From Herbaspirillum sp. (GTDB lineage: Bacteria; Pseudomonadota; Gammaproteobacteria; Burkholderiales; Burkholderiaceae_D), in contig NZ_JAGIBI010000002.1 in NCBI RefSeq assembly GCF_017744395.1, positions 62,001 to 126,000 of the forward strand: a stretch of DNA of 64,000 nucleotides, given 5' to 3'. The stretch's first letter is position 1. The number at the start of each line of letters is the position of its first letter. The notes beneath the pieces were generated by a model. It had not been told where the DNA came from. It ran no database searches and saw nothing but the letters and a program-made list of their open reading frames with translations. The translations under genes were made by a program, and so were the position numbers. Below, piece by piece: positions 46,123 to 54,313 of the stretch.

Positions 46123-47583
46123 TCACCACCCTCCGCCCAAGGCCCTGAACACCGACACCGCCGCCCGCGCATTGTCGGCATGCACCTGCGCCATTTCATC
46201 CTGCGCCGCCAGCAGCAGCCGGTCCTCGGTGAGTACTTCGGCCAGGCTCAGCACGCCGCCCTTGTAGGCTTCCTCGGCATTGCTGCGCGCACGCTGCTGG
46301 GCGTCGACCTGGGCCGCCAGTTCGCGCGATTGCTGTTCCAGCTGCACCAGCGCCATGATGGCGTTTTCGACATCCTCGGCGGCCACCAGCATGCTCTTGC
46401 GATACAGGGCCAGCGCCTCGGCATTGGCGCCCTTGGCGCGCGCGATCTCGGCATCGATGCGGCCGAAATCGAACAGGCGCCAGCGCAGGCCGAGCCCGCC
46501 TTGCGCCTGCAAGCTGTCAGCCGTCAGGAAACCGGCCGCGCCCAGGCTCTGGAAGCCGACCAGCGCCGACAGAGACAGGTCCGGATACCACGCCGCCATC
46601 GCCTGGCCGATACGTTCGCTGGATGCCGCCAGCCGGCGCTCGGCGGCGATCACGTCGGGCCGGCGGCGCATCAGTTCCACGCCGCTTTGCGAGACGCTGA
46701 TGGCCGGCACGCGGCTGGTGTCGGCGCGCTGCGCCAGCTCTTGCGCATAGGTGCCGGGCGCGGCGCCCATCAGCACATCGAGGCGGTTGGTCTGGCGCTC
46801 CAGTTCAGTGCGCAGCGGCGGCAAGGCGGCGCGCGATTGCGCCAGCCGGGCATCGGCCTGGGCGGTCTCGGCCACGCTGGCCAGGCCGTCCTTCAGGCGC
46901 AGGCGCACGATTTCGCCGAGCGCCGACGCCGCCTTGACCTGGTGTTCGGCCAGGGCGATGCGCGCCTGTGCGCCGCGGATGCGGAAGTAGGCGTCCGCCG
47001 CTTCCGCCGCCACCGATACCCGCACGCCGGCATGCTGGGCCTCGGCCGCCTGCAGTTCGGCGTCAGCGGCCTGGGCGCCGCGCTTCAGGGCGCCGGCCAG
47101 GTCCAGTTCCCAGCTCGCGCCGGCGTCGAGGTCGAACAGGTTCTGCGTGCGCTGGTAGCCCGGCATGTTGCGGGCGATCTCGCCCAGCGGGCTTTGCAGC
47201 GACTGCCTGGCGCGCGCCGCCTGGCCGTTGAGATCGCCTTCCGGCAGCCGGCGTGCGCCGGCGATGCGCGCCGTGGCGCGCGCCTGTTCGACCCGCGCCA
47301 GCGCCGCGGACAAGTCGAGGTTCTGCGCCAGCACGCGCTGCATGATCGCGCTCAGCGCCGGATCGCCGAAGCCGTCCCACCAGTGGTCCAGCGCGGGCAT
47401 GGGCGTCTGCGCCGCGCGCTGTTGCAGCAGGGCGACATTGTGCAGCGGCGCGTCCTGGTATTCAGGACGCCGGTAGTCGGGGCCGGTCGTGCAGGCGCTC
47501 AGGAGCAGCGCACCGAGCAGGGCGCCACTTAGATATGCCGGCGCCGGCAAGCGGACACCGCGGTTGGTGGAGGGAGTCTTCAT
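46123..47583 (-). CDS. Outer-membrane efflux lipoprotein (NodT/OprM-like)
   Basis: The 486-residue TolC-like channel has a lipobox LLLSAC near residue 31, then TTGPDYRRPEYQ. The two repeated coiled-coil/beta hairpins of the family follow (LDLSAALARVEQARATARIAG; MRRRPDVIAAERRLAASSERIG). It forms the outer-membrane exit duct of a tripartite pump. It is divergent from the HlyD/EmrB-type pair, 178 bases away, which is the likely partner. Confidence 0.92.
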   Translation of the reverse strand: MKTPSTNRGVRLPAPAYLSGALLGALLLSACTTGPDYRRPEYQDAPLHNVALLQQRAAQTPMPALDHWWDGFGDPALSAIMQRVLAQNLDLSAALARVEQARATARIAGARRLPEGDLNGQAARARQSLQSPLGEIARNMPGYQRTQNLFDLDAGASWELDLAGALKRGAQAADAELQAAEAQHAGVRVSVAAEAADAYFRIRGAQARIALAEHQVKAASALGEIVRLRLKDGLASVAETAQADARLAQSRAALPPLRTELERQTNRLDVLMGAAPGTYAQELAQRADTSRVPAISVSQSGVELMRRRPDVIAAERRLAASSERIGQAMAAWYPDLSLSALVGFQSLGAAGFLTADSLQAQGGLGLRWRLFDFGRIDAEIARAKGANAEALALYRKSMLVAAEDVENAIMALVQLEQQSRELAAQVDAQQRARSNAEEAYKGGVLSLAEVLTEDRLLLAAQDEMAQVHADNARAAVSVFRALGGGW

Positions 47584-47672
47584 GTTTCTGGCCTTTTCAT
47601 CGATATCCGCCGCCGAAAGCGGTTGGCGGAAGGTTGGCGATCCGGATTTGCGAAACCGGCGATAGTAACTTG

Positions 47673-47711
47673 CAAAATGATAGTTCAAAGTTTAAACTCA
47701 CTATCGTTTTG
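47673..47711. promoter_or_regulatory. Inverted repeat in the divergent efflux promoter region
   Basis: CAAAATGATAG (47673-47683) and CTATCGTTTTG (47701-47711) match in 10 of 11 pairs around a 17-base AT-rich spacer that itself contains the palindrome AGTTTAAACT. It lies between the outer-membrane factor and adaptor genes. No regulator is adjacent. Confidence 0.45.
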
Positions 47712-47761
47712 AAAGCAACTGCTATTTGCAGCCTGCATCCACTCCAGCCATCGAGGCCACC

Positions 47762-48859
47762 ATGACCACTCAAAGCACCATCGGCGCAAGCGCGCAACCC
47801 GCCGGCACCGCGCCGGCCGCCAGGAAGAAATCCACTCTGCTGAAATACGCCATCCTCGCCATCGCCGTGTTGGCCGCCGCCATCTGGCTGGCCCGCTGGC
47901 TTGCCGTCGGCCGCTATATCGAGAGCACCGACGACGCCTACGTCGGCGGCGACATCACCGTGATCGCGCCCAAGGTGGCCGGCAACATCGACCAGGTGCT
48001 GGTGAGGGACAACCAGCCGGTGCGCGCCGGCGAATTGCTGGTCAAGCTGGACGACCGCGACTATCAGGCCGCGCTGGCCAAGGCGCGCGCCGCGGTCGCC
48101 GCGCAAGAGGCCGCCATCGCCAACCTGGAGGCCGAACGCAAATTGCAGGAGTCGGTGATCGAGCAGGGGCGTGCCGGCATAGCCGCCAGCAGCGCCGAGA
48201 CCGCGCGCGCCCGCGACGACCAGGCGCGTTACCAGAACCTGTCGGCCAAGGCGGCGGTCTCGGTGCAGAGCGCGCAAAAGGCCGAGGCCGATTACAAGCA
48301 GGCCCAGGCCAACGGCCAGAAGGCGCAGGCCGCCCTGAACGCCGCGCAGCGCCAGCTCGACGTGATCGCCACCCAGAAGCAGCGCGCGGCGGCGGCATTG
48401 CAGCAAGCCCAGGCCGAGAAGAACCTGGCCGAACTCAACCTGGCCTACACCGAATTGCGCGCGCCGGTCGACGGCGTGGTCGGCAACCGCCGCGCCCGCG
48501 TCGGCGCCTACGCCACCGTCGGCGCCCAATTGTTGTCGGTGGTGCCGGCGCAGGGACTGTGGGTAGACGCCAATTTCAAGGAAAGCCAGATCGCCCGCAT
48601 GCAGGAAGGCCAGGCCGTGACCATCAAGGCCGACGTGTTGCCGGGCGAGGAATTCCACGGCCACGTGCAAAGCCTGGCGCCTGCCACCGGCGCGCAGTTC
48701 AGCGTGCTGCCGGCGGAGAACGCCACCGGCAACTTCACCAAGATCGTCCAGCGCGTGCCGGTGCGCGTGGCGCTGGACGCCGACGCCGCGCGCCTGGGCA
48801 AGCTGCGCCCGGGCCTGTCGGTCACCGCTGAAGTCGACCAGCGCGCCGGCCGGAGCTGA
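47762..48859 (+). CDS. HlyD/EmrA-family membrane fusion protein
   Basis: The 365-residue adaptor has one membrane helix (about 25-47). A biotinyl-lipoyl-like half (ESTDDAYVGGDITVIAPKVAG), a long coiled-coil hairpin rich in Ala, Gln and Lys (about 100-215), and APVDGVVGNRRARVGAYATVG follow. It bridges the MFS pump to the outer-membrane factor. The MFS gene starts 2 bases after its stop. Confidence 0.93.
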   Translation: MTTQSTIGASAQPAGTAPAARKKSTLLKYAILAIAVLAAAIWLARWLAVGRYIESTDDAYVGGDITVIAPKVAGNIDQVLVRDNQPVRAGELLVKLDDRDYQAALAKARAAVAAQEAAIANLEAERKLQESVIEQGRAGIAASSAETARARDDQARYQNLSAKAAVSVQSAQKAEADYKQAQANGQKAQAALNAAQRQLDVIATQKQRAAAALQQAQAEKNLAELNLAYTELRAPVDGVVGNRRARVGAYATVGAQLLSVVPAQGLWVDANFKESQIARMQEGQAVTIKADVLPGEEFHGHVQSLAPATGAQFSVLPAENATGNFTKIVQRVPVRVALDADAARLGKLRPGLSVTAEVDQRAGRS

Positions 48860-48861
48860 GC

Positions 48862-50472
48862 ATGGGCTCCGCCACCGCAGCGTCACCGGCCATGCCCACA
48901 CCCGCAGCTCTTGCCGGGCCGGGTCAACTCACCACGCGGCAGCGCGTGTTCGCCTTCGCCACCATGTGCGTGGGCATGTTCATCGCGCTGCTGGATATCC
49001 AGATCGTCTCCGCCTCGCTGGCCGACATCGGCGGCGGACTTTCCGCCGGCGCCGACGAGACCGCCTGGGTGCAGACCAGCTACCTGATCGCCGAGATCAT
49101 CGTCATCCCGCTGTCGGGCTGGCTGGCGCGGGTGATGTCGACGCGCTGGCTGTTCTCGGCCTCGGCGGTCGGCTTCACCGCCGCCAGCCTGCTGTGCGGC
49201 CTGGCCTGGGACATCAACAGCATGATCGCCTTCCGCGCCCTGCAGGGTTTCCTCGGCGGTTCGATGATCCCGATGGTGTTCACCTCGGCCTTCTTCTACT
49301 TCCAGGGCAACCAGCGCGTGCTGGCGGCCGCCACCGTCGGCGCGCTGGCCTCGCTGGCGCCTACGCTCGGGCCCACCATCGGCGGTTGGATCACCAGCAA
49401 CTATTCGTGGCACTGGCTGTTCTTCATCAACCTGGCGCCGGGCGCCTTCGTCGCCATCGTGGTGCCGATGATGGTGAAGATCGACAAGCCCGACCTGTCG
49501 CTGCTGCGCGGCGCCGACTATCCCGGCATGGTGCTGCTGGCGACCGCGCTGGGCTGCCTCGAATATGCGTTGGAAGAAGGCCCGCGCTACGGCTGGATGG
49601 GCGACGACGTGATCCGCGCGACGGCATGGATTTCGATCGTCACGGGCATCGCTTTCGTCTGGCGCAGCCTGACGTATGCCCATCCGGTGGTCGACCTGCG
49701 CGCGCTGAAGAAGATCAATTTCGCGCTGGGCTGCTTCTTCTCCTTCGTCACCGGCATCGGGCTGTTCTCCACCATCTACCTGACGCCGGTGTTCCTGGCG
49801 CGCGTGCGCGGCTTCTCGGCGCTGGACATCGGCCTGGCGATCTTTTCCACCGGCCTGTTCCAGATCCTGGCGATCCCGTTCTACACCATGCTGGCGCGCC
49901 GGATCGACCTGCGCTGGCTGATGATGTTCGGCCTGGCCTGCTTCACGTTGTCGATGTGGCAGTTCACGCCCATCACCCACGACTGGGGCTGGCACGAGCT
50001 GCTGCTGCCGCAGGCGCTGCGCGGCTTCTCGCAGCAGTTCGCGGTGGCGCCGGTGGTGACGCTGACGCTGGGCTCGATCCCGCCGGAGCGGCTGAAGCTG
50101 GCCTCGGGGCTATTCAACCTGATGCGCAACCTGGGCGGCGCGATCGGCATCGCGGTGTGCGGCACCATCCTGAATGACCGCACCAACCTGCACTTCCTGC
50201 GCCTGGCCGAGCACCTCAACGCCGGCAACGAAGCCATGCAGGACATGCTGCGCAACGGCGCCCGCAACCTGCTGGCAGCCGGGCTTGATGCCGGCGCCGA
50301 CAGCGCCGGCGCGCTGCGCAACCTGGCGCGGCTGGCCATGCGCGAAGCCCAGACCCAGGCCGTGGCCGACGCCTTCTTCGTCATCATGCTGTGTCTGCTG
50401 GTGGCGACGCTGATGGTGCCGCTGATGCGCAAGGTGGAAGCGCCCAAGGCGCCGCCGCCGGATGCGCACTGA
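48862..50472 (+). CDS. DHA2-family MFS drug exporter (EmrB-like)
   Basis: The 536-residue antiporter has 14 predicted membrane helices. MFIALLDIQIVSASLADIGG is the DHA2 motif D1, and WVQTSYLIAEIIVIPLSGWL and the GFLGGSMIPMVF region are also typical. It exports hydrophobic drugs or uncouplers using the proton gradient. Together with the HlyD-like adaptor and divergent NodT-like channel it should form an EmrAB-TolC-type system. Confidence 0.94.
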   Translation: MGSATAASPAMPTPAALAGPGQLTTRQRVFAFATMCVGMFIALLDIQIVSASLADIGGGLSAGADETAWVQTSYLIAEIIVIPLSGWLARVMSTRWLFSASAVGFTAASLLCGLAWDINSMIAFRALQGFLGGSMIPMVFTSAFFYFQGNQRVLAAATVGALASLAPTLGPTIGGWITSNYSWHWLFFINLAPGAFVAIVVPMMVKIDKPDLSLLRGADYPGMVLLATALGCLEYALEEGPRYGWMGDDVIRATAWISIVTGIAFVWRSLTYAHPVVDLRALKKINFALGCFFSFVTGIGLFSTIYLTPVFLARVRGFSALDIGLAIFSTGLFQILAIPFYTMLARRIDLRWLMMFGLACFTLSMWQFTPITHDWGWHELLLPQALRGFSQQFAVAPVVTLTLGSIPPERLKLASGLFNLMRNLGGAIGIAVCGTILNDRTNLHFLRLAEHLNAGNEAMQDMLRNGARNLLAAGLDAGADSAGALRNLARLAMREAQTQAVADAFFVIMLCLLVATLMVPLMRKVEAPKAPPPDAH

Positions 50473-50500
50473 GTCCGCGTGGGAAGGGAAAGTGGACGGC

Positions 50501-51241
50501 TCAGGCGTCCCGCCTCTTGATGCGCTTGAACGAGTCGGGTATCCAGGGGCGCATCGCCACGATCAGCGCGTTGCCGTGTCGCCGCTCCAGCGGCAACGTC
50601 AAATCCTGGCGGTGCGCCTTGAGGAATTCGGCGGCCAGGCGTGCCATGCGGCGCTGCAGTTCGGCATTGCTTTCTTCTGAAAGCATGCCGCTGACCATGA
50701 TCATCTTCTCTCCGGCCTGGTCGAAATGAGAGTTGAAGAAATCATTGCGTAGCTGGTCGCGGAAATACTGCTGGATGGGCCCGGCCGGCAGCCATGAAAA
50801 GTCGGGCGCCACGCGCAGCCGGATGCGGTCGTTGGGCAGCAGATCGATGATGCCCAGCTTGTCCAACTGGGCCAGCAGGCGGATCAGTTCGGTGCGCGGC
50901 AGCAGATAGGCATCGACGATCTGTTCCGGCGTCCAGCGGTTCAGCACGTGCACCGCTACCAGAAGCAGCCTGGAATCCGACACCAGCTTCTTTTCCTGTT
51001 CACGAGTCAGATGCACCGGCGCCGGGTTGTCCTCGGCGACCATGCGCGCCAGATCGCTGATCTGCATCTCCAGCAAGCCGCAAATCTGATCCAGCCGTTC
51101 CAGTGTGAAGCTGCGCTCGGCAAATATTCGTTTCACGCTGGCTTCGCTCAACTCCAGCCCCTTGGCCAGCTGCGCATAGGTGACGCTGCGCGCCTTGAGC
51201 ACATTCTTCAATGCATTGACCAGCGATTCTGCCTGGGCCAT
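50501..51241 (-). CDS. XRE-family transcriptional regulator
   Basis: The 246-residue protein has an N-terminal helix-turn-helix (about 12-65: VTYAQLAKGLELSEASVKRIFAE, LERLDQICGLLEM). A C-terminal helical domain of about 180 residues has no motif I recognise. GAGGGAAACC precedes the ATG. It is divergent from an STM0539-like/DUF2145/cytochrome c cluster; a palindrome in the gap may be its operator. It is convergent with the EmrB-like gene, 28 bases apart. Confidence 0.88.
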   Translation of the reverse strand: MAQAESLVNALKNVLKARSVTYAQLAKGLELSEASVKRIFAERSFTLERLDQICGLLEMQISDLARMVAEDNPAPVHLTREQEKKLVSDSRLLLVAVHVLNRWTPEQIVDAYLLPRTELIRLLAQLDKLGIIDLLPNDRIRLRVAPDFSWLPAGPIQQYFRDQLRNDFFNSHFDQAGEKMIMVSGMLSEESNAELQRRMARLAAEFLKAHRQDLTLPLERRHGNALIVAMRPWIPDSFKRIKRRDA

Positions 51242-51280
51242 GGTTTCCCTCTTTTCGTTTTTCTGTTCGTTGCCGGTATT

Positions 51281-51292
51281 GTATTTCGATAC
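51281..51292. promoter_or_regulatory. Palindrome GTATTTCGATAC, possible XRE operator
   Basis: GTAT-TTCG-ATAC is a symmetric 12-bp site 40 bases upstream of the XRE gene start, in the gap to the divergent STM0539-like gene. GGTAT (51275-51279) and ATACC (51289-51293) give a second overlapping symmetry. Confidence 0.45.
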
Positions 51293-51418
51293 CAGATATG
51301 CCGAAAAGCGCACTTCGACAGGAAGCGCTCAACAACGATGGGAGCCCTTGCTACATTGCGTTCCATCGGACGGCCAGGGTGGCCGCGCCGGCCAAATCAC
51401 TTCACAAGGAGAAGAAAA

Positions 51419-51829
51419 ATGAATGCCATGTCCCTGCGCCGTATGTCCCTCGGTTTCGTTGTCGCTGCCGCCCTGCTGGCCGGCCCGGCGCATGCCCAGT
51501 CGACCCCCAGCAACGCGTCGGCAATTTCGGTGGTGGCTTCGGTCGTCGTGCCGGCTGCCTTTATCTCGGAAGCGGGCACCTACGTGGTCAAGGGAGTACA
51601 AGCCTCGGGCAAGGGCACTGTCTATGTGCTGGAGAAAGCCAGTGACGGTGTGCGCGGATCCTTGACCATTGCCGGCAACGTCAGTGGCGCAGCTTCGGTG
51701 GGAGTGGGCGAATCGGTGCGCTTCGTCGCCACTTCCGCGGGGATGCTGCTGGTATCGGCCGGCAAGGTGCTGGCCATCATTCCCAACGAACTGGGCCGCG
51801 CACTCATGAAGAGCGACAAGTTGTCCTGA
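51419..51829 (+). CDS. Small exported protein, STM0539-like
   Basis: The 136-residue product has a signal peptide (cut near AHAQS). A low-complexity Val/Ala/Gly/Ser beta-rich mature part ends MLLVSAGKVLAIIPNELGRALM. The ending and overall pattern resemble the STM0539 family of unknown function, which I recall next to DUF2145 genes. AAGGAG seven bases upstream supports the ATG at 51419. DUF2145 follows after 13 bases. Confidence 0.75.
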   Translation: MNAMSLRRMSLGFVVAAALLAGPAHAQSTPSNASAISVVASVVVPAAFISEAGTYVVKGVQASGKGTVYVLEKASDGVRGSLTIAGNVSGAASVGVGESVRFVATSAGMLLVSAGKVLAIIPNELGRALMKSDKLS

Positions 51830-51842
51830 GCGGGAGGCCAAC

Positions 51843-52652
51843 ATGAACGCTTTTACCCTTTCTTTTGCATTTCTCAGGCGCGTGCAGGCGACAGCCTTGC
51901 TGGCGGCTACCCTGGTCATGCCGGTTGCGGTGCATGCCGGCCAGACCTGCGACCGCAGCGAGCCCCGCGAGGCCGCTGTGCGCCAGCAACTGGACATGGC
52001 CGTCAAAACGATCGACAGGCTCAATGCCAGCGGCGCCGAGGTGGTTGTGATCGGCCGGGTCGGACAGGATCTGAGCAAGTATGGACAGCGCTATTCGCAC
52101 CTTGGCTTTGCCTATCGCGAAGGCGGCAGCTGGTTCGTGGTGCACAAGCTCAACGAATGCGGCACGGCGCTGAGCAATATCTATGAGCAGGGCATGGGAC
52201 AGTTCTTCATGGACGATCCGTTTCAACTGGAAGCGTACGTCTCGGTTCCTCGTCCGGAGATCCAGTCCCGGCTGCGCGAAGCGATCCGGCGCGGACAGGC
52301 GACCGCCATGCACGACCAGAGCTACAACATGCTGGCTTATCCCTGGGCCACGCGCTATCAGCAATCCAACCAGTGGGTAGACGAGACGCTGGCGCATGCG
52401 ATGGAGCCGCAGATCGCCACCCGCGAGCAGGCCCAGGCATGGCTGAAGTTCAAGGGTTATGAACCGGCCGTGCTCAACCTGGGTCCGATGACCCGCCTGG
52501 GCGGTCGCATGTTCAAGGCCAACATTGCCTTCGATGATCATCCGAACGAAAAACGCTTTGCGGATAGAATCGAGACCACCACGGCCGATTCGGTATTCGC
52601 CTTCCTGCAAAAGACGGGTATCGAAGAGAGCCACTTCGTGATCCGACCTTGA
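51843..52652 (+). CDS. DUF2145 domain-containing exported protein
   Basis: The 269-residue protein has a signal peptide (cut near VHAGQ). A domain follows with KYGQRYSHLGFAYREGG, FVVHKLNECGTALSNIYEQG and QFFMDDPFQLEAYVSVP. The conserved His and Cys could form a papain-like or NlpC-like catalytic pair, but that is speculation. GGAGG precedes the ATG. It sits between the STM0539-like gene and a cytochrome c gene 4 bases downstream. Confidence 0.8.
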   Translation: MNAFTLSFAFLRRVQATALLAATLVMPVAVHAGQTCDRSEPREAAVRQQLDMAVKTIDRLNASGAEVVVIGRVGQDLSKYGQRYSHLGFAYREGGSWFVVHKLNECGTALSNIYEQGMGQFFMDDPFQLEAYVSVPRPEIQSRLREAIRRGQATAMHDQSYNMLAYPWATRYQQSNQWVDETLAHAMEPQIATREQAQAWLKFKGYEPAVLNLGPMTRLGGRMFKANIAFDDHPNEKRFADRIETTTADSVFAFLQKTGIEESHFVIRP

Positions 52653-52656
52653 CGCC

Positions 52657-53058
52657 ATGCCGCTAGTCTGTCTTATTCATTCCGTTTCTTCATGGCGCGC
52701 CGCCTTGCCGGCGGCGCTGCTTGTCTTCCTGTCGTCGTTCGCATGCGCCGCGGGCGACCCCGTCGCCGGCCGCGCGGCCTTCGCCAAGTGCGCCAGTTGC
52801 CACCAGGTCGGGCCGTCGGCGCGCGGCGGCTTCGGGCCGCAGTTGTACCAGGTGATTGGACGTAAAGCCGGCTCCACCACCGATTACAAATATTCACCGG
52901 CGATGGCCAATGCCGGTTTCGTGTGGACCGAAGACAAGTTGCGCGCCTTCATGAAGGCGCCGAGCGATGTCGTGCCCGGCAACAAGATGCGTTTCTGGGG
53001 CATCGGCAGCGACCGCCAGATCGATGACATCCTGGCTTACCTGCGCAGCGTCAAATAA
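52657..53058 (+). CDS. Class I cytochrome c
   Basis: The 133-residue periplasmic electron carrier has a signal peptide (cut near ACAAGD), the haem site CASCH near residue 48 and the distal Met in VPGNKMRFWGI near residue 108. The length and loop order match small cytochrome c2/c-550-type proteins. It follows the DUF2145 gene by 4 bases, so its expression is likely coupled to that cluster. It is convergent with the MpaB-type gene, 9 bases apart. Confidence 0.92.
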   Translation: MPLVCLIHSVSSWRAALPAALLVFLSSFACAAGDPVAGRAAFAKCASCHQVGPSARGGFGPQLYQVIGRKAGSTTDYKYSPAMANAGFVWTEDKLRAFMKAPSDVVPGNKMRFWGIGSDRQIDDILAYLRSVK

Positions 53059-53067
53059 CGCGAAGAA

Positions 53068-53946
53068 TCAGCCGAACGGCGCCAGCCCCATGCGCCGCCG
53101 CGCCAGGTGGATCGAGCCGTTGCGCACCGCCCAGCGCATCGGCACCGCGGCGACTGCCACCGAGCGCGTCAGCAGCGCGCTGCGCGCGGGCGAGCGTTGC
53201 GTCACGCCCAGCATCTGTTGCGCCCAGTCCGGCAGCAGGTCGACGCCGGCGCGCATCATCAGCCGCGTCCACGGCAGCGCCAGCGCATTGGGCGCCGGCG
53301 CGTTCAACACCAGTTCCAGCGTCTTGCGGGTGCGTTCGTCGCAGCGCAGTTGCGGGCGCATCCCCTCAATATAGTTATCGATAGCCGCGCGCGAACGCGG
53401 CACATCCTGCGCGCCCAGCGCTTCGGCCACGCAGGCGATTTCGTCGAAGTAGCGATCCTGGTCGGCCGCCGTGAAATCCGGGTTGCGATAGCGCAGGTAG
53501 GCGCGCAGGAAGCAGCTCACTTCGGCCGCGTGCACCCAGCGCAGCAGCGCCGGATCGCTGGCGGCGTACGGTGTACCGTCGGAGGCGATGCCGTTGACCT
53601 GTGCATGGATTTGTTTCACGCGCCCGATCAACCGTTCGGCGTCGGCCCGGCTGCCGAAGGTGGTGCCGGCGATGAACTGGGCGGTGCGGCGCAGGCGGCC
53701 CAGCATGTCGGCCTGGAAGTTGGAATGGTCCCAGACGCCGGCCAGCGGCAGCGGGTGCAGCATCTGCAACAGCAGCGCGGCGACGCCGCCGGTCAGCATG
53801 GCGGTGAAGTCGCTGTGCACCTGCCAGGCGGCCGAATCGGAGCCGAACAGGCCGGGGTCGCCGGGCGGGTTGAGGAAGTCGGCGCTGCCGGGCGGACGGC
53901 TGATGGCCAGCACGCTGGCTTCGATGCGCTTGCGCAGAAATTCCAT
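53068..53946 (-). CDS. Oxygenase MpaB family protein (DUF2236)
   Basis: The 292-residue protein contains MLHPLPLAGVWDHSNFQADM near residue 62 and WVHAAEVSCFLRAYLRY near residue 137. These His-bearing segments recur in the MpaB/Lcp rubber-oxygenase superfamily and may bind haem b. The real reaction is unknown for most members. There is no signal peptide. It is divergent from the RND pump gene across a 367-bp gap. Confidence 0.85.
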   Translation of the reverse strand: MEFLRKRIEASVLAISRPPGSADFLNPPGDPGLFGSDSAAWQVHSDFTAMLTGGVAALLLQMLHPLPLAGVWDHSNFQADMLGRLRRTAQFIAGTTFGSRADAERLIGRVKQIHAQVNGIASDGTPYAASDPALLRWVHAAEVSCFLRAYLRYRNPDFTAADQDRYFDEIACVAEALGAQDVPRSRAAIDNYIEGMRPQLRCDERTRKTLELVLNAPAPNALALPWTRLMMRAGVDLLPDWAQQMLGVTQRSPARSALLTRSVAVAAVPMRWAVRNGSIHLARRRMGLAPFG

Positions 53947-54313
53947 GGCGTGAGAACCGGAGAGAAGGATAGAGCCGGAAGTTTGACATAGCCCGGGCAG
54001 CCTTGCCGAAGGCTCTCCTAACTGACATTTCTGTCAGAAAAAATTCCTGCCGGCAAGCCTGCACGCCTTGTTGTGCGCCGCTACAATAGCCGACGCTGCA
54101 GGCCGCTCACGAACAACAAAAGGCAAGATCCGCATCGGCGAAAGCCCGGCGGAGGGGGAGGCGGCTCCGGCAAGGCACCAGGACTTGAAATCAGGAAGCG
54201 TGGCGGCGCAGGGGATATGTGCGTTGCCGCGCATGACAGTAAGCGGGTGGGAGCGCGCCTTTGGCATGTCGCAGCAATCCGCCCACACCTATTGATGAAA
54301 TGAGCCCCACCCC
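53947..54313. promoter_or_regulatory. Divergent promoter region between the MpaB-type and RND genes (367 bp)
   Basis: CTGACA-TTTC-TGTCAG (54022-54037) is a perfect inverted repeat of the size bound by TetR repressors. TACAAT at 54082-54087 is a possible -10 for the RND operon, without a clear -35. The rest, including about 230 bases before the pump ATG, has no convincing gene. Confidence 0.5.
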
